The notes: generated by a model from the sequence alone, not told the origin. A stretch of DNA of 64,000 nucleotides from Shewanella gelidii (GCF_014647855.1 NZ_BMPZ01000008.1:62001-126000), one strand, 5' to 3'; counted from the first letter of the stretch, positions 38,836 through 48,902 are shown. A program made the numbers and translations.

Positions 38836-39351
38836 TTAAGGTACCTTTTGCCCATTCGCTGTATATATCACTCTTCCTGAACTCAGTTGGTAGCTTACGC
38901 TATACCCTGAATCAAACACATATCGACAAACTGATTGCTGAGATTGATACTTTACATCAATATCGGCATCAATTTCCTTGCCCATTAACGCAGACCAAAG
39001 TTTTGTACATCCCTGAACGGTCTCAAAATCTGGTATCGGCCACCCCTGACGAGACATTTTTACAAATTGTATCTCTCGAGGCGACTTGGAATTAGCCGTC
39101 GCAGGTATCACTTGGTGCCAATCCAAATTCAAGTATCTTGGCTGCCCTTTTGAAAGCCATTGGGACTTCAATGTCACCAAGATACGGAGCAAGCGTTGGT
39201 GCTCTATACTTTGCCCCTGCGCTGAAACACGTTCAACTTGATCAAAGTAACGATAGCTAAAAACAGCCAATACCATTGCTATGATGGTTATAGCAATAAG
39301 CTTGCCATACACACTAAGCAATTCACCTTCCGCTTGCTGCTGCTTTAACAT
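38836..39351 (-). CDS. mshF: MSHA biogenesis protein MshF
   Basis: 171 residues with one membrane helix near the N-terminus (about 18-34, LIAITIIAMVLAVFSYRYF) and a soluble domain that contains two Cys residues. Known only from MSHA loci; the function is unclear. Identified mainly by position between mshG and mshB and by size. It is isolated from mshG by 118 bases. Confidence 0.8.
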   Translation of the reverse strand: MLKQQQAEGELLSVYGKLIAITIIAMVLAVFSYRYFDQVERVSAQGQSIEHQRLLRILVTLKSQWLSKGQPRYLNLDWHQVIPATANSKSPREIQFVKMSRQGWPIPDFETVQGCTKLWSALMGKEIDADIDVKYQSQQSVCRYVFDSGYSVSYQLSSGRVIYTANGQKVP

Positions 39352-39469
39352 AATCCCTTATCTATCATAAATATAAAACAAAACACCTAGAGTGACGTCT
39401 AGAAAAAATCAACATTTAGTGCGACTCGAAAGAGTTAACCCTAAAACAATGTTTACAAAAGATGACGTA

Positions 39470-40690
39470 TTATTGACCACCTTTCACGACATTCAACATA
39501 TCCCACATCGGCAAATAGATACCTAACGCTAAGATCAGAACAATACCGGCAACAATTCCAATCAAAACGGGCTCCAGTTTTGCAGTTAAGTTTTTCAAGT
39601 CATAGTCCACTTCGCCTTCGTAAAAGTCAGCGGCATCATTTAGCAATTGATCAATTTGACCCGTTTCTTCACCCACAGCAACCATTTGCAATACCAAAGG
39701 CGTAAACAATTTACTCTGATTCGACACTCGAAGCATTGAATCTCCTGACTCAATACCTTGACGCATTGCCACGATTCGATCGTGCATATAGGCATTATCA
39801 ACGGCATCTGCCACTAAACTCAATGCTTGCGTCATGGGGACGCCTGCACTCAGCATCATCGAAAAACTTCGACAGTAACGAGAGAGTGTCGAGCGCTCAA
39901 TAATACTGCCCACCGCAGGAATATGTAGCTTCCAACGATCCCATTGTTGCTCACCTTTTTCTGTTTTGAGCCAGACACGAATGCCAATAATGGTGCCAAC
40001 CAAGCCTATCAACATCAATGGCCAATAGTTCACAAATGCATTCGATGTAGCAATTAGCAGCTTCGTCGCCCAAGGAAGCTCTGCGCCAAAGCGAGAGAAC
40101 ATATCCGCAAACTTAGGGATTACCATAATATTGAGGACAACCATGGCAATCGCAATCGCGGCTAAAACAAAAATAGGATAACGCATTGCCGCTTTAATTC
40201 GGCGTCGAGTCTCTTGCTCTCGTTCGATATAACCGGATAATTGAATAAATGCATCTTCGAGCTTACCGGTGTTCTCCCCGACATGGACCATAGACACAAA
40301 GAGCGCATCAAAGACGTCACCATGTTGGTTCATTGCTGAAGATAATGGCCGTCCCGCGGTCAACTGCTCCGAAATATCATTCAACGCGTCTTTCATTCGC
40401 TGTGAATGGGTCGTTTCTGACAAACCGGCAATGGCACGTAAAATGGGAATACCACTACGTGTCAACGAGTACATTTGACGCGTAAAGATCTGTAATTCAT
40501 CAAGGCTCACTTTACGCCCAAAAATACTCGCGAACGTAATTGCAGACTTTTCTTTGGAAAGGTTGACCTCAAGTGGAATGACCGCACGCGACAATAACTG
40601 GTCTGCCGCGGCATTTTCAGTCGCAGCCTCCAGCTTTCCTGTGACTTGTTCGCCCTGGGCATTTCGCCCTCGATACTGATAAGTCGGCAT
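39470..40690 (-). CDS. mshG: MSHA inner-membrane platform protein MshG (PilC/GspF family)
   Basis: 406 residues, full length for the T2SSF family. Two T2SSF domains each follow the pattern helix bundle plus membrane helix: the first around residues 70-195 (FTRQMYSLTRSGIPILRAI), the second around 270-400 (SRYCRSFSMMLSAGVPMTQAL), with three membrane helices. It transmits the motion of the MshE ATPase to the growing pilus. It starts two bases after mshE ends. Confidence 0.95.
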   Translation of the reverse strand: MPTYQYRGRNAQGEQVTGKLEAATENAAADQLLSRAVIPLEVNLSKEKSAITFASIFGRKVSLDELQIFTRQMYSLTRSGIPILRAIAGLSETTHSQRMKDALNDISEQLTAGRPLSSAMNQHGDVFDALFVSMVHVGENTGKLEDAFIQLSGYIEREQETRRRIKAAMRYPIFVLAAIAIAMVVLNIMVIPKFADMFSRFGAELPWATKLLIATSNAFVNYWPLMLIGLVGTIIGIRVWLKTEKGEQQWDRWKLHIPAVGSIIERSTLSRYCRSFSMMLSAGVPMTQALSLVADAVDNAYMHDRIVAMRQGIESGDSMLRVSNQSKLFTPLVLQMVAVGEETGQIDQLLNDAADFYEGEVDYDLKNLTAKLEPVLIGIVAGIVLILALGIYLPMWDMLNVVKGGQ

Positions 40691-40692
40691 AT

Positions 40693-42435
40693 TTAAGCCA
40701 TACCCACTTCTTCAGTGTTTACAGGTAATTCACTCATATCTTCTGCGAGTTTTGCAACCTCTTCAATGGTCGTCATGCCCTTCTCTAAATACGCCAATGC
40801 CGAATCAAGTAGCGGCGTAAAATTGGGGCTGTTATTTGCTGCATTAATAAAGTCTTGTGGATTGCCTGTTCGCATCGCCTCAATCATGGTTTCATCGAGT
40901 TCAAGCACTTCAAAGACACCGATTCGACCACGATAACCGGTGCTATTACAGCTTTGACACCCCAGCCCCTTGCGAAGTTTGGCTTGCGAGAAATCTCGCT
41001 CTGTTACGCTATTCACCCAAGCTTTGTCTTGTAAATTCAGTTGATAATCAACAGCACAATTTTGACAAACGCGACGAACAAGGCGCTGGGCGATAATTAC
41101 ACGTAGCGCACTCGCCACCAGATACGGTGCAGCACCCATATCCAACAAACGCAAAGCACTAGTCACCGCATCATTGGTGTGCAAAGTAGAAAGTACAAAG
41201 TGACCCGTCAAAGCGCCGCGTAAACCAATCTCTGCGGTTTCTTGGTCCCGCATCTCACCCACCATGATAATGTCGGGGTCTTGACGTAATGTTGTTCGTA
41301 GCACGTTGGAAAAATCGAGGCCAATTTTATGGTTGATCTGCACCTGATTGATCCGTGGTAACTGATATTCAACCGGGTCTTCAACAGTAATAATTTTGGT
41401 ATCCGCGCTGTTGAGCTCACTTAGGATCCCATACAGTGTTGTGGTTTTACCACTACCCGTGGGCCCCGTTACAAGCAACATGCCATGGGGACGTTTAATT
41501 TGTTTACGGATGCGCTCTAAAATGTGCGGTGGCATTCCGGTTTCGTTCAAAGTTAACAGGCCAGCGGATTGATCCAGCAAACGCATGACAACCGACTCAC
41601 CATGATATATCGGCATCGTCGACATCCGCACATCAATTTTGTGCCCTTTCACTTCCATATGGAAACGACCATCTTGTGGCAAGCGTTTCTCAGAAATATC
41701 GAGCCCAGACATGAGCTTTAGACGCAGTACCAAAGCTGCTGCAATATTCACCTCTTGCAATACGGTCTCTTGTAACTGCCCATCAATACGCTGGCGGATC
41801 CGAAGTACTTTTTCACCGGGTTCAATATGAATATCAGAAGCACGCATTTTTACGGCGTCTTCAAAAATCGTCTGTAAAAGTCGGACAACCGTAGTTTCAT
41901 TATCACTATCAGACTCAGTTAAGCTCGCCAAATCGAACATGTCATCAGCGGCATATTCTTCTTCAAGCTTGCCTGCAATCTCAGCAATCTCACCGGTCAA
42001 GCGATATAAGTTATCGAACGCTTCTAGCAATTGCTGCTCAGGAACTACCGCTAGCTCAATCGTCCGAGGAGCTAGTTGCGCCTCAATATTGTCTAATGCT
42101 TGTAAATCAGCAGGATCGCTCATTGCAATCAATGCGCTGTCGCCTCGATCTTCGACGACCAACGCTCGGTAACGGCGAGCTTGCACCTCAGGTAAAAGCC
42201 CAACCACATCAGGAGAAATTGCACGCTTACTAATATCTAAATAAGGGATATTGAGCTGTTGAGATAAAAATTGCAGCAACTGCTCTTCAGTAATACTGCC
42301 AAGCTCAATCAGCGTATAGCCTAGCTTTCTGCCTGAAGTACGCTGCTGTGATAGCGCTTGCTGCAGCTGCGATTCAGTAATGATCAGCTCTTGTACTAGC
42401 AAATCACCTAGACGCATCTTCAACTTTGGCTTCAT
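40693..42435 (-). CDS. mshE: MSHA pilus extension ATPase MshE
   Basis: 580 residues. N-terminal MshEN domain (RLGDLLVQELIITESQLQQA from residue 8, then LGYTLIELGSI) has the repeated RLGxxL pattern that binds c-di-GMP in Vibrio MshE. The T2SSE ATPase follows with Walker A GPTGSGKTTT, the Asp box (TVEDPVEYQL), Walker B (DIIMVGEMRDQETAE) and the zinc tetracysteine (CQNC and CQSC). It drives pilus extension and so ties surface attachment to c-di-GMP level. Confidence 0.96.
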   Translation of the reverse strand: MKPKLKMRLGDLLVQELIITESQLQQALSQQRTSGRKLGYTLIELGSITEEQLLQFLSQQLNIPYLDISKRAISPDVVGLLPEVQARRYRALVVEDRGDSALIAMSDPADLQALDNIEAQLAPRTIELAVVPEQQLLEAFDNLYRLTGEIAEIAGKLEEEYAADDMFDLASLTESDSDNETTVVRLLQTIFEDAVKMRASDIHIEPGEKVLRIRQRIDGQLQETVLQEVNIAAALVLRLKLMSGLDISEKRLPQDGRFHMEVKGHKIDVRMSTMPIYHGESVVMRLLDQSAGLLTLNETGMPPHILERIRKQIKRPHGMLLVTGPTGSGKTTTLYGILSELNSADTKIITVEDPVEYQLPRINQVQINHKIGLDFSNVLRTTLRQDPDIIMVGEMRDQETAEIGLRGALTGHFVLSTLHTNDAVTSALRLLDMGAAPYLVASALRVIIAQRLVRRVCQNCAVDYQLNLQDKAWVNSVTERDFSQAKLRKGLGCQSCNSTGYRGRIGVFEVLELDETMIEAMRTGNPQDFINAANNSPNFTPLLDSALAYLEKGMTTIEEVAKLAEDMSELPVNTEEVGMA

Positions 42436-43628
42436 TAACTATCTCCTAACTGCACAAGTCGTGCTTCAATGTATTCTGCGGCTTGTGCCGATAAACCCGA
42501 CTTGGTTAACGCAAACTGATAAGCTGCTTTGGCATCGGTATATTTTTGCTGTGAGTCCAGTGCATGGGCAAGTCCCATCCACCATCGCCCTTGATTGGGC
42601 TCAGCACGTACAAGCTGCCGATATGCCTTCTCTGCAAGCGGGTTGTCCCCTACTTTTTGGGCAAGATCGGTCTGCTGAAGCCACTTCTGACGGGCAAAAT
42701 CGCCGAAGTCAGGAATATCAGTCAGTACGGCAATCGCTTGTTTAAAATCACCTGATGCTTGATGCACACGCGATAACAACAATGAAAGCTCGGAATTATC
42801 AGGGTAAAGAACCAAGCCCTGAGTCAACACGGTTGCAGCCTGTGGCAGCTGATTTCGCCCGAAATAAAGCGCAGCTAATTGTTTGCGAGTTTGATGATCG
42901 GCTGCATTCAATACCAAGGTTTGATTGTATGCAGCTATTGCTTCATCTAAACGACCAAGGCTCTCAGCCCGTTTCGCCGCTTGCGCTGACTTCTGACCAA
43001 GCTCTTTGGCTGAAAGTTTAACTTCCTTCACCGCCATGTTGACGGGAGCAACGGACGGCGACTTTACAACAGCGACTTTCTTGGTGACTGGTTGTGCAAC
43101 TTTCGCTGCAACTTTGGCTACTTGGGGGGATTTAGGTTGCGGAACTTGGGTTTGAGTTTGGGTTTGCCTAGCTTCCTTTTCACTTGCAAAAGACGCGACA
43201 CGCTCTTGAATCGGTGTGACCTCAGCCATAGCAAGTTGCTCTGCCCCCGAAGCATGAGAACCTTTGTTCTGAATCTTATCGACCAACTCTGTATCGGTAG
43301 GTTCACGACTGGCTATCGCCGCGTTGTTTCCATCAATCATGGCAGGCTGAATCGTGTGTTCTTCGGTTGCTTTTTCTGCCTTCTTTTGTGTGTGTTCCAC
43401 ATAAGAAGTGGCCGAGGGTGACGCAATATCCGCTTTTAAACTCTGCCAATATTGATAACCAAAAACGGCGGCACCGCCAAGAGTCAGTGACACAGCGCAA
43501 GCCGCAAATAATACCGAATAACCTTGTTTTTTAGTTTGTGGCGGCACTCGTACGGCTGGCACCTGCTCAACAGCATGGGGCTGCTGGCGGGTGTCTAGGT
43601 CTTTGAGCATTTGATTTATCACACTCAT
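42435..43628 (-). CDS. mshN: MSHA biogenesis protein MshN (TPR protein)
   Basis: 397 residues. One membrane helix near 35-58 (YSVLFAACAVSLTLGGAAVFGYQYW), a long low-complexity Ala/Lys/Val/Gln linker at about 70-215, then TPR repeats to the end (QAAKRAESLGRLDEAIAAYN, LYFGRNQLPQAATVL, LLSRVHQASGDFKQAIAVL). Probably a periplasmic scaffold for secretin or alignment proteins. It overlaps mshM by four bases (ATGA). Confidence 0.9.
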   Translation of the reverse strand: MSVINQMLKDLDTRQQPHAVEQVPAVRVPPQTKKQGYSVLFAACAVSLTLGGAAVFGYQYWQSLKADIASPSATSYVEHTQKKAEKATEEHTIQPAMIDGNNAAIASREPTDTELVDKIQNKGSHASGAEQLAMAEVTPIQERVASFASEKEARQTQTQTQVPQPKSPQVAKVAAKVAQPVTKKVAVVKSPSVAPVNMAVKEVKLSAKELGQKSAQAAKRAESLGRLDEAIAAYNQTLVLNAADHQTRKQLAALYFGRNQLPQAATVLTQGLVLYPDNSELSLLLSRVHQASGDFKQAIAVLTDIPDFGDFARQKWLQQTDLAQKVGDNPLAEKAYRQLVRAEPNQGRWWMGLAHALDSQQKYTDAKAAYQFALTKSGLSAQAAEYIEARLVQLGDS

Positions 43629-44521
43629 AGACTTACCTTCACAAAAATGGCGCCGAGGGTGAGCACAAATAATAACGCCATGAGCTTCGGCTGCCAGCTG
43701 GCATTTACAGATACGGCATCTTCAGTATCTTCAACTGCGTCTTTCAAATGTTGAAAGCTCACTTTGTGATGACCACAGCCATAGGTCAACATGAGCGCTT
43801 TATGGGCGATAATATTAATAAGACGGGGGATCCCTCGAGACATTCGATGCAGCATTCGTAAACTACGTTTATCAAATACACCATCTCCCCCATAACCAGC
43901 AATTCCCATGCGATATTGAATATAAGCCTGGGTTTCTTCCATTGTTAATGGGCGCAATTTATAACTAAAAGTTATGCGTTGGCGTAATTGTCTAAAATCA
44001 CTGCTTTGGAGCCGTTCATCAAGCTCAGGCTGACCGAATAAAACAACTTGTAAAAGCTTACGGTTCTCTGTTTCTAAATTCGTAAAAAGACGCAATGCTT
44101 CTAAGCTCTCATTGGGCAAAGCTTGCGCCTCATCGAGCACAAGAATCACAGCATTACCATGGGCACTCAACGCCATTAGTTGCTGCTGGATCATCCCCGT
44201 GAGCTGCTGCTGGTCTAAATTCTCTGAATATTGGAGACCGAGCTCTTTTGCAACTGCCCAGCGCAACTCGTCGGGAGAAAGGTAAGGATTGGGTAAATAA
44301 GCGCAGCGATATTTCTCAGGCAAATCGTTCATTAACTTACGGCAAATCAGGGTTTTTCCCGTCCCCACTTCACCAGTCACTTTGATAAACCCTTCACCTG
44401 TCTGCAACGCCGTTTGCAATACTTGTAGCGCTTCTACATGGGGCGTTAACCCAAAAAAGAAGCCTGTATTTGGCGTAAGTGAGAATGGTGCCTGATTTAG
44501 TCCAAAGTGAGTCAAATACAT
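43625..44521 (-). CDS. mshM: MSHA biogenesis ATPase MshM (ExeA-like)
   Basis: 298 residues from ATG 44521; the longer frame to 44605 would run into mshL and is rejected. Opening MYLTHFGLNQAPFSLTPNTG is typical of ExeA/GspA-type AAA proteins. Walker A GEVGTGKT near residue 52, Walker B VILVLDEAQAL near 120. A C-terminal membrane helix (LMALLFVLTLGAIFV) anchors it. It is thought to help place the secretin through the cell wall. Confidence 0.93.
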   Translation of the reverse strand: MYLTHFGLNQAPFSLTPNTGFFFGLTPHVEALQVLQTALQTGEGFIKVTGEVGTGKTLICRKLMNDLPEKYRCAYLPNPYLSPDELRWAVAKELGLQYSENLDQQQLTGMIQQQLMALSAHGNAVILVLDEAQALPNESLEALRLFTNLETENRKLLQVVLFGQPELDERLQSSDFRQLRQRITFSYKLRPLTMEETQAYIQYRMGIAGYGGDGVFDKRSLRMLHRMSRGIPRLINIIAHKALMLTYGCGHHKVSFQHLKDAVEDTEDAVSVNASWQPKLMALLFVLTLGAIFVKVSL

Positions 44522-44525
44522 TGAA

Positions 44526-46184
44526 TTACGGCCCTTCTGGGTACCAGCGATCCAAAAGTTTCTTCGAACGCTGTAATTCTTGCTTCCAAGTATTGCCATC
44601 GACAACCGTCGGTTTCAAGAGAATCACAAGCTCTGTCTTCTTGGCCTTCTTGCTCCGGTTAGTAAATGCTTCACCTAAATAAGGAATATCTCCAAGGAAA
44701 GGAACTTTAGATACAAGTTCGACATTCTCACTCTTCATTAAGCCACCAATCACGACAACCTCTCCGGATGCAGCTTTAATAATGGTATCCGACTCTCGAA
44801 TGTCACTTTGGGCGAGTGGTAGCTCTAGATCGCTGTCAGATATTTTGACAATTTTGGTTTGTTCTTGCACATCGATAACGGAGGGATGGATATGCAACAA
44901 GACATTACCTTCGCCATCAATTTGCGGTGTAACATCAAGCGCAATCCCAGAAAAGAATGGCGTTAATTCGACTTCAGGCGTTGTTACTGGTGTTGTTCCC
45001 GCAACCGTGGTTGATGAAACCTCAGTAACAAAGTACTCATCCGTGCCCACTTTAATTACCGCTTTTTGATTGTTCGAAGCGGTCACTCTCGGGCTCGAGA
45101 GTACATCAACGTCCCCTTGTGTATCGAGTAGGCTTACCACAGCGGAAAAATCGCCATCCTTATCGATACCAATCGTTGCTGCGCCACCAAGCGCAGTAGA
45201 AATCGCATCACCGAATGCGTTTCCTGCAGAGGTCGAGAAGGTAATCGCTTTATCACCGCTACCGCCCGCGACTTGCTGCCAATTAATCCCTTGCTGATAA
45301 CCGTCAGAGAGGGTCACTTCGATAATCTTCGCTTCTAAAACAACCTGCCTTTGCAAATGCGTCTCCGCAGTTTTTAGAAAGTGACTCACTTGACGAAGTT
45401 CATCGGGAAGAGCTCGCACAGTCACTAGCCCTGCAAGCGGAGAAATCATGACACGGCGTCCACCAGACTTACTGCCAACAATTGACTCTAGCGTGGTTTG
45501 CAAATCCGACCAAAAATCAGATTTAGTTTTTGAAGAGATAAAAGTGCCATTGCTACCAGTATTACTTTCACCATTACTGCTGTTGGAATTATTGCCGCTA
45601 TTGCCATTGTCACCGTTATTATTGTCTGAGCCCGATTCGTTTTCATCGGAGATCCTGCCCGAAGTAACGGAGGTCATCGACAAGCCTTGCCGCTCCATAT
45701 ACAGGTAATTCAATGCAAATGTTTCGGTACGCATTCCTGCAGGGAAGACTCTTAATATTTTTCCCTGTCGGCTAATTTCATAGCCGTAGATATCTTCTAC
45801 AACCTGCATTACTTCGCTTAAGGTCACGCCTTTCAGTGAGAGCGAAATACGACCTTCGACCTGAGGGTGAACGGCCATGCTAAACGGCGTTCCAGCCACC
45901 AAGCTGGGGAAGAATACTTTTGCATCAACATCACTTGCAGACACATCAATGCGACGCTCAGTTTGTGTGACTGGTGCAATACCAGACAGCAGCCCTTGCG
46001 CAGTTAATTCTTGTTGCACCCCCAGAGGAAGACTTGCTGGCGGAGGTACCACTTTGGGCTTTTCTGCGGTTGTCGTTAGCTGCTTGAGTTCTTGCTTTGA
46101 AGCTTCTGGCTGCGGCCTGTCAGTAGACTGACAAGCGACTAAACATAGCACGAGCAGAGACATGATTGATTTTTTGAAAGTCAT
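44526..46184 (-). CDS. mshL: MSHA outer membrane secretin MshL
   Basis: 552 residues, a lipoprotein by its signal (MSLLVLCLVACQ lipobox). N-domains with STN-like segment (PFSMAVHPQVEGRISLSLKG) near 100-150, then an Asn/Gly/Ser-rich low-complexity stretch near 178-215, and the secretin C-domain (VDVLSSPRVTASNNQKAVIKVG, VVIGGLMKSENVELVSKVPF). It forms the gated outer-membrane ring through which the pilus passes. It is three bases after mshK. Confidence 0.94.
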   Translation of the reverse strand: MTFKKSIMSLLVLCLVACQSTDRPQPEASKQELKQLTTTAEKPKVVPPPASLPLGVQQELTAQGLLSGIAPVTQTERRIDVSASDVDAKVFFPSLVAGTPFSMAVHPQVEGRISLSLKGVTLSEVMQVVEDIYGYEISRQGKILRVFPAGMRTETFALNYLYMERQGLSMTSVTSGRISDENESGSDNNNGDNGNSGNNSNSSNGESNTGSNGTFISSKTKSDFWSDLQTTLESIVGSKSGGRRVMISPLAGLVTVRALPDELRQVSHFLKTAETHLQRQVVLEAKIIEVTLSDGYQQGINWQQVAGGSGDKAITFSTSAGNAFGDAISTALGGAATIGIDKDGDFSAVVSLLDTQGDVDVLSSPRVTASNNQKAVIKVGTDEYFVTEVSSTTVAGTTPVTTPEVELTPFFSGIALDVTPQIDGEGNVLLHIHPSVIDVQEQTKIVKISDSDLELPLAQSDIRESDTIIKAASGEVVVIGGLMKSENVELVSKVPFLGDIPYLGEAFTNRSKKAKKTELVILLKPTVVDGNTWKQELQRSKKLLDRWYPEGP

Positions 46185-46186
46185 TT

Positions 46187-46534
46187 CTATTTTCCTACAC
46201 TCTCTGTGATTGCTTCAAACAATTTAAACTTTCTTCCACTACTCAGGGTTACAGAGTCTGCGTCGATTCTGCGAATTTTACTGCCGAGTACTCGGTCACC
46301 GACCTCATAAATGCGACCATTAATAACCGCACTCGAACCTTTTCCCGCGCGCATCACACTTTGCAGTACGATTTGAGTTTTCGGAGCAGCATTTTGTGCT
46401 GAACTGGTTCCGACGACAACGCTCGGTAAAGTTGGGTCTCGCAGTTGCTCCCCTTGGGCTGCCACTGCAACACACACCAACATAAACGCTAGTATTTGGC
46501 TAATTTTGGCTTGCAACACTAATAAAGTCCTCAT
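46187..46534 (-). CDS. mshK: MSHA biogenesis protein MshK (PilP-like)
   Basis: 115 residues with a signal peptide or anchor (ILAFMLVCVAVAAQG) and a small beta domain (GRIYEVGDRVLGSKIRRIDADSVTL) resembling the HR domain of PilP/GspC. The called start overlaps mshJ by 35 bases; Met18 at 46483 is an alternative that would leave no overlap but gives a shorter signal. It probably links the inner-membrane complex to MshL. Confidence 0.85.
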   Translation of the reverse strand: MRTLLVLQAKISQILAFMLVCVAVAAQGEQLRDPTLPSVVVGTSSAQNAAPKTQIVLQSVMRAGKGSSAVINGRIYEVGDRVLGSKIRRIDADSVTLSSGRKFKLFEAITESVGK

Positions 46535-47147
46535 TAATGCTTAGCGTATATATCTCTAGCGTCACCAAGCTATTCGGATGACGCTCCACCTGATAGTCCA
46601 TTCGTTTCCAGTACATTTTGTCGGGCATCGCTTCAACAGATTGGATAAACTTGAGAATAGAAAAATAGTCGCCCTTCACAACGAGCTGGATCCCGTGGCT
46701 ATACAAGTTCATTTTTTCTTGCTCGCCAACTTCAATCAAAGGAACTGGTGGGATTGAAGTAAAACTCTGTAGGCGAATGCCTTTAACCTTTGCCAACAAG
46801 TCTGACAGCAATTGGGGCATGTGATCAGCAGGAACCATATCGACCATTTCAAACGCGAGCTGCTCTTCAACCGCTTTCATTTGCTTTGCAATCTCTTGTT
46901 GCCGCGCGATAACGCCTCTGTTGGGATCGATTGCTAACCTTTGCTTAAGCAACTCTATTTGCTGCACTGCGTAGCCGTTTTCTTGTGTAATTTGATTGGT
47001 ACTATTTGTGGACTGTTGATAAGCCAAAAATGTGGATTCCAGTGGCAAGTATCCGAGCATACCGATGAAGACAAAAACAGCGCCGGCAATCAGGCCGCGC
47101 TCACGTCGAGTCAATTGATCAAACTTTTGTGCCCATTGCTTCATCAT
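46500..47147 (-). CDS. mshJ: MSHA biogenesis protein MshJ (PilO-like)
   Basis: 215 residues: a short cytoplasmic start, one membrane helix (RGLIAGAVFVFIGMLGYLPL), a coiled coil at about 45-95, and a ferredoxin-like domain at the end. This is the PilO/GspM pattern. It forms the inner-membrane alignment complex with MshI and MshI2. Overlaps the previous gene by four bases. Confidence 0.88.
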   Translation of the reverse strand: MMKQWAQKFDQLTRRERGLIAGAVFVFIGMLGYLPLESTFLAYQQSTNSTNQITQENGYAVQQIELLKQRLAIDPNRGVIARQQEIAKQMKAVEEQLAFEMVDMVPADHMPQLLSDLLAKVKGIRLQSFTSIPPVPLIEVGEQEKMNLYSHGIQLVVKGDYFSILKFIQSVEAMPDKMYWKRMDYQVERHPNSLVTLEIYTLSINEDFISVASQN

Positions 47148-47761
47148 TGCACCTTCACCTTATCCGCAGCTTCAAGCGTGCTGGTTAACGTAAAAGACAA
47201 GGGGTGGCTATCACTTTTCTTCATGCTCATGGTTGCAAACGCATGACCTTTTAATGACTGGGTTTCGGCTAATTTGTCAATCCAACGTGGGACACTATCC
47301 GGATATTTGCTATAGCCTTGGAATATATATTGGCTCTCATCCACCTGAATTCTTTCAAGCCAAACATTTGCATCCGCCACTTGTGCCAATTCACGCATCA
47401 TTAATGAGTATCCTTGGCTGGTCATATTCTCTCTTTGGCTCAATTCATTTAAAAGTAGCCGTTTCAGGTCGAGTTGCTGCTGATCAACCTCTACACGTTT
47501 GACAAGCTTTTTGTCGGCTGTATGCGCAGCGATTTGTGCGTTAAGCTGAGCTATTTCATTGTCATGAATCTGCTTTTCCACATTAGCTGCAGCGAGTGCT
47601 GATTTTTGGTTTTCAAGTTGCCAATAACCCAATCCGTTCAAACCACAAACGATCATTAAAAATACAAGGCTCCATACCATTAAGCGCTGGAACGAAAGGC
47701 GAAGCTTTACCGGAAGCAAAGCATCTGAATATAAATTGATTCGGGTTTTGTTTGCCGACAT
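47144..47761 (-). CDS. mshI2: MSHA biogenesis protein MshI2 (PilN-like)
   Basis: 205 residues with an opening RINLYSDALLP that matches the PilN signature (INLLP) which binds PilM-like proteins, one membrane helix (LMVWSLVFLMIVCGLNGLGYW), a coiled coil (about 45-95) and a C-terminal fold. The name MshI2 follows the Shewanella convention; other annotations call it MshI. It ends with overlap into mshJ and starts at the last base of mshI. Confidence 0.85.
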   Translation of the reverse strand: MSANKTRINLYSDALLPVKLRLSFQRLMVWSLVFLMIVCGLNGLGYWQLENQKSALAAANVEKQIHDNEIAQLNAQIAAHTADKKLVKRVEVDQQQLDLKRLLLNELSQRENMTSQGYSLMMRELAQVADANVWLERIQVDESQYIFQGYSKYPDSVPRWIDKLAETQSLKGHAFATMSMKKSDSHPLSFTLTSTLEAADKVKVQ

Positions 47762-48642
47762 TACACAGCCTCCCGCGCAAACTCGCCGAATGATAATTGG
47801 GCAATTCTTTCAGCAACGCTCGTTTTATCCAGTGCGCAAACGGTTTGATTAAAGTTCACTGCAACCAATTGAGCTAAAGCAGCAGCTTCACCTTCCATCA
47901 ATATTTGGATTTCATTCACTGGTGGCTGGCGAAGTTGACTTTCGTAGTAATCCATCGAACGTTGAATTTCTAAACTCAGGTTGTCTGCACTTCCGTAACT
48001 CAACTCATCGGCAGAGCTCTTGTCAACCTGATTAAACCCCCGGATCCGTCGCTGCATATAAAGCTCGCCTTGACGAATGACCGTTAACAACAGCTCTTGT
48101 TCTGGCAAATGACAAATCAACATACGAGAGGCTTCATCCTCTCGCGTTAAATTACTTAGGATTAGCTCTTCGATACTCACACCAGCAATCAACAAATCAT
48201 GCTGCTCAGCTGCGGCAGCAATACTTTGCATCATCGTCTTATCAACAACGACCACATTAATTTTTGCAATACTTGCAATGGGAGACGCGAAATAGTCGAG
48301 GTGAATGTTTGCCACTGGCACACTGACCAAATCCTTCACGGCCCAGAGCAGTGCCTGAGGAATTTCAGCATCATCCACTGCGGGCTTATCGGCTAAAATG
48401 ACCTGATACAAGCTTGCTGCAAGCGTAATATGCATCTTGCTTGCAGGACAATGCTTAGCCACTTGAGCAAAAGCATCATGCCAATCATTATTTTGCAGCT
48501 CAAAAGTCTGATATTTCTCAGGTTCCGTTGCTGTCGCAGGGCAAAAAACACAAAGTCGAGTCTCGCTAAGATAGACACCTATCTCAGTTTTCGCAGATGA
48601 TTTTTTCCAAAATGCGAACTGATTCGCCAGACTTTTACCCAT
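47761..48642 (-). CDS. mshI: MSHA biogenesis protein MshI (PilM-like)
   Basis: 293 residues from ATG 48642; a TTG frame start at 48678 is less likely. Cytoplasmic, actin-fold PilM-like in outline (EIGVYLSETRLCVFCP, later SSADELSYGSADNLSLEIQRSMDYYESQL), but a short version lacking a clear ATP-binding motif. It pairs with MshI2. A 260-base gap upstream, after mshH, probably carries the promoter of the mshI-mshG block; -10-like TATACT lies on the minus strand near 48690. Confidence 0.87.
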   Translation of the reverse strand: MGKSLANQFAFWKKSSAKTEIGVYLSETRLCVFCPATATEPEKYQTFELQNNDWHDAFAQVAKHCPASKMHITLAASLYQVILADKPAVDDAEIPQALLWAVKDLVSVPVANIHLDYFASPIASIAKINVVVVDKTMMQSIAAAAEQHDLLIAGVSIEELILSNLTREDEASRMLICHLPEQELLLTVIRQGELYMQRRIRGFNQVDKSSADELSYGSADNLSLEIQRSMDYYESQLRQPPVNEIQILMEGEAAALAQLVAVNFNQTVCALDKTSVAERIAQLSFGEFAREAV

Positions 48643-48902
48643 AAAAATTAAACATATCCATTTGAAATATAAAAACAAAGCCGCGCCTGCAATAGTATAA
48701 AAACCATGTATTGACTGCGCAGATGCATTCCCGAAAAGGACAATATTTAAAGCAAGATACGACTAATTTTGCTTAGAATAATAATTGGCATTGTAGTCAC
48801 TAATTGACTTATTTTACAGGTAAAATTGGTGAATTTTGCCGCATGCGGTATCCCCCATATTTTAACCTAGCCCAATCTCGTCCATTTATTTACTTAAACT
48901 GT

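Noticed and set aside
44522..44605. 28-codon N-terminal extension of mshM
   Set aside because: It runs into mshL; the internal ATG at 44521 gives the standard ExeA-type N-terminus.
48817..48840. Imperfect AT-rich hairpin after mshH as its terminator
   Set aside because: The stem contains a mismatch and no U-run follows.
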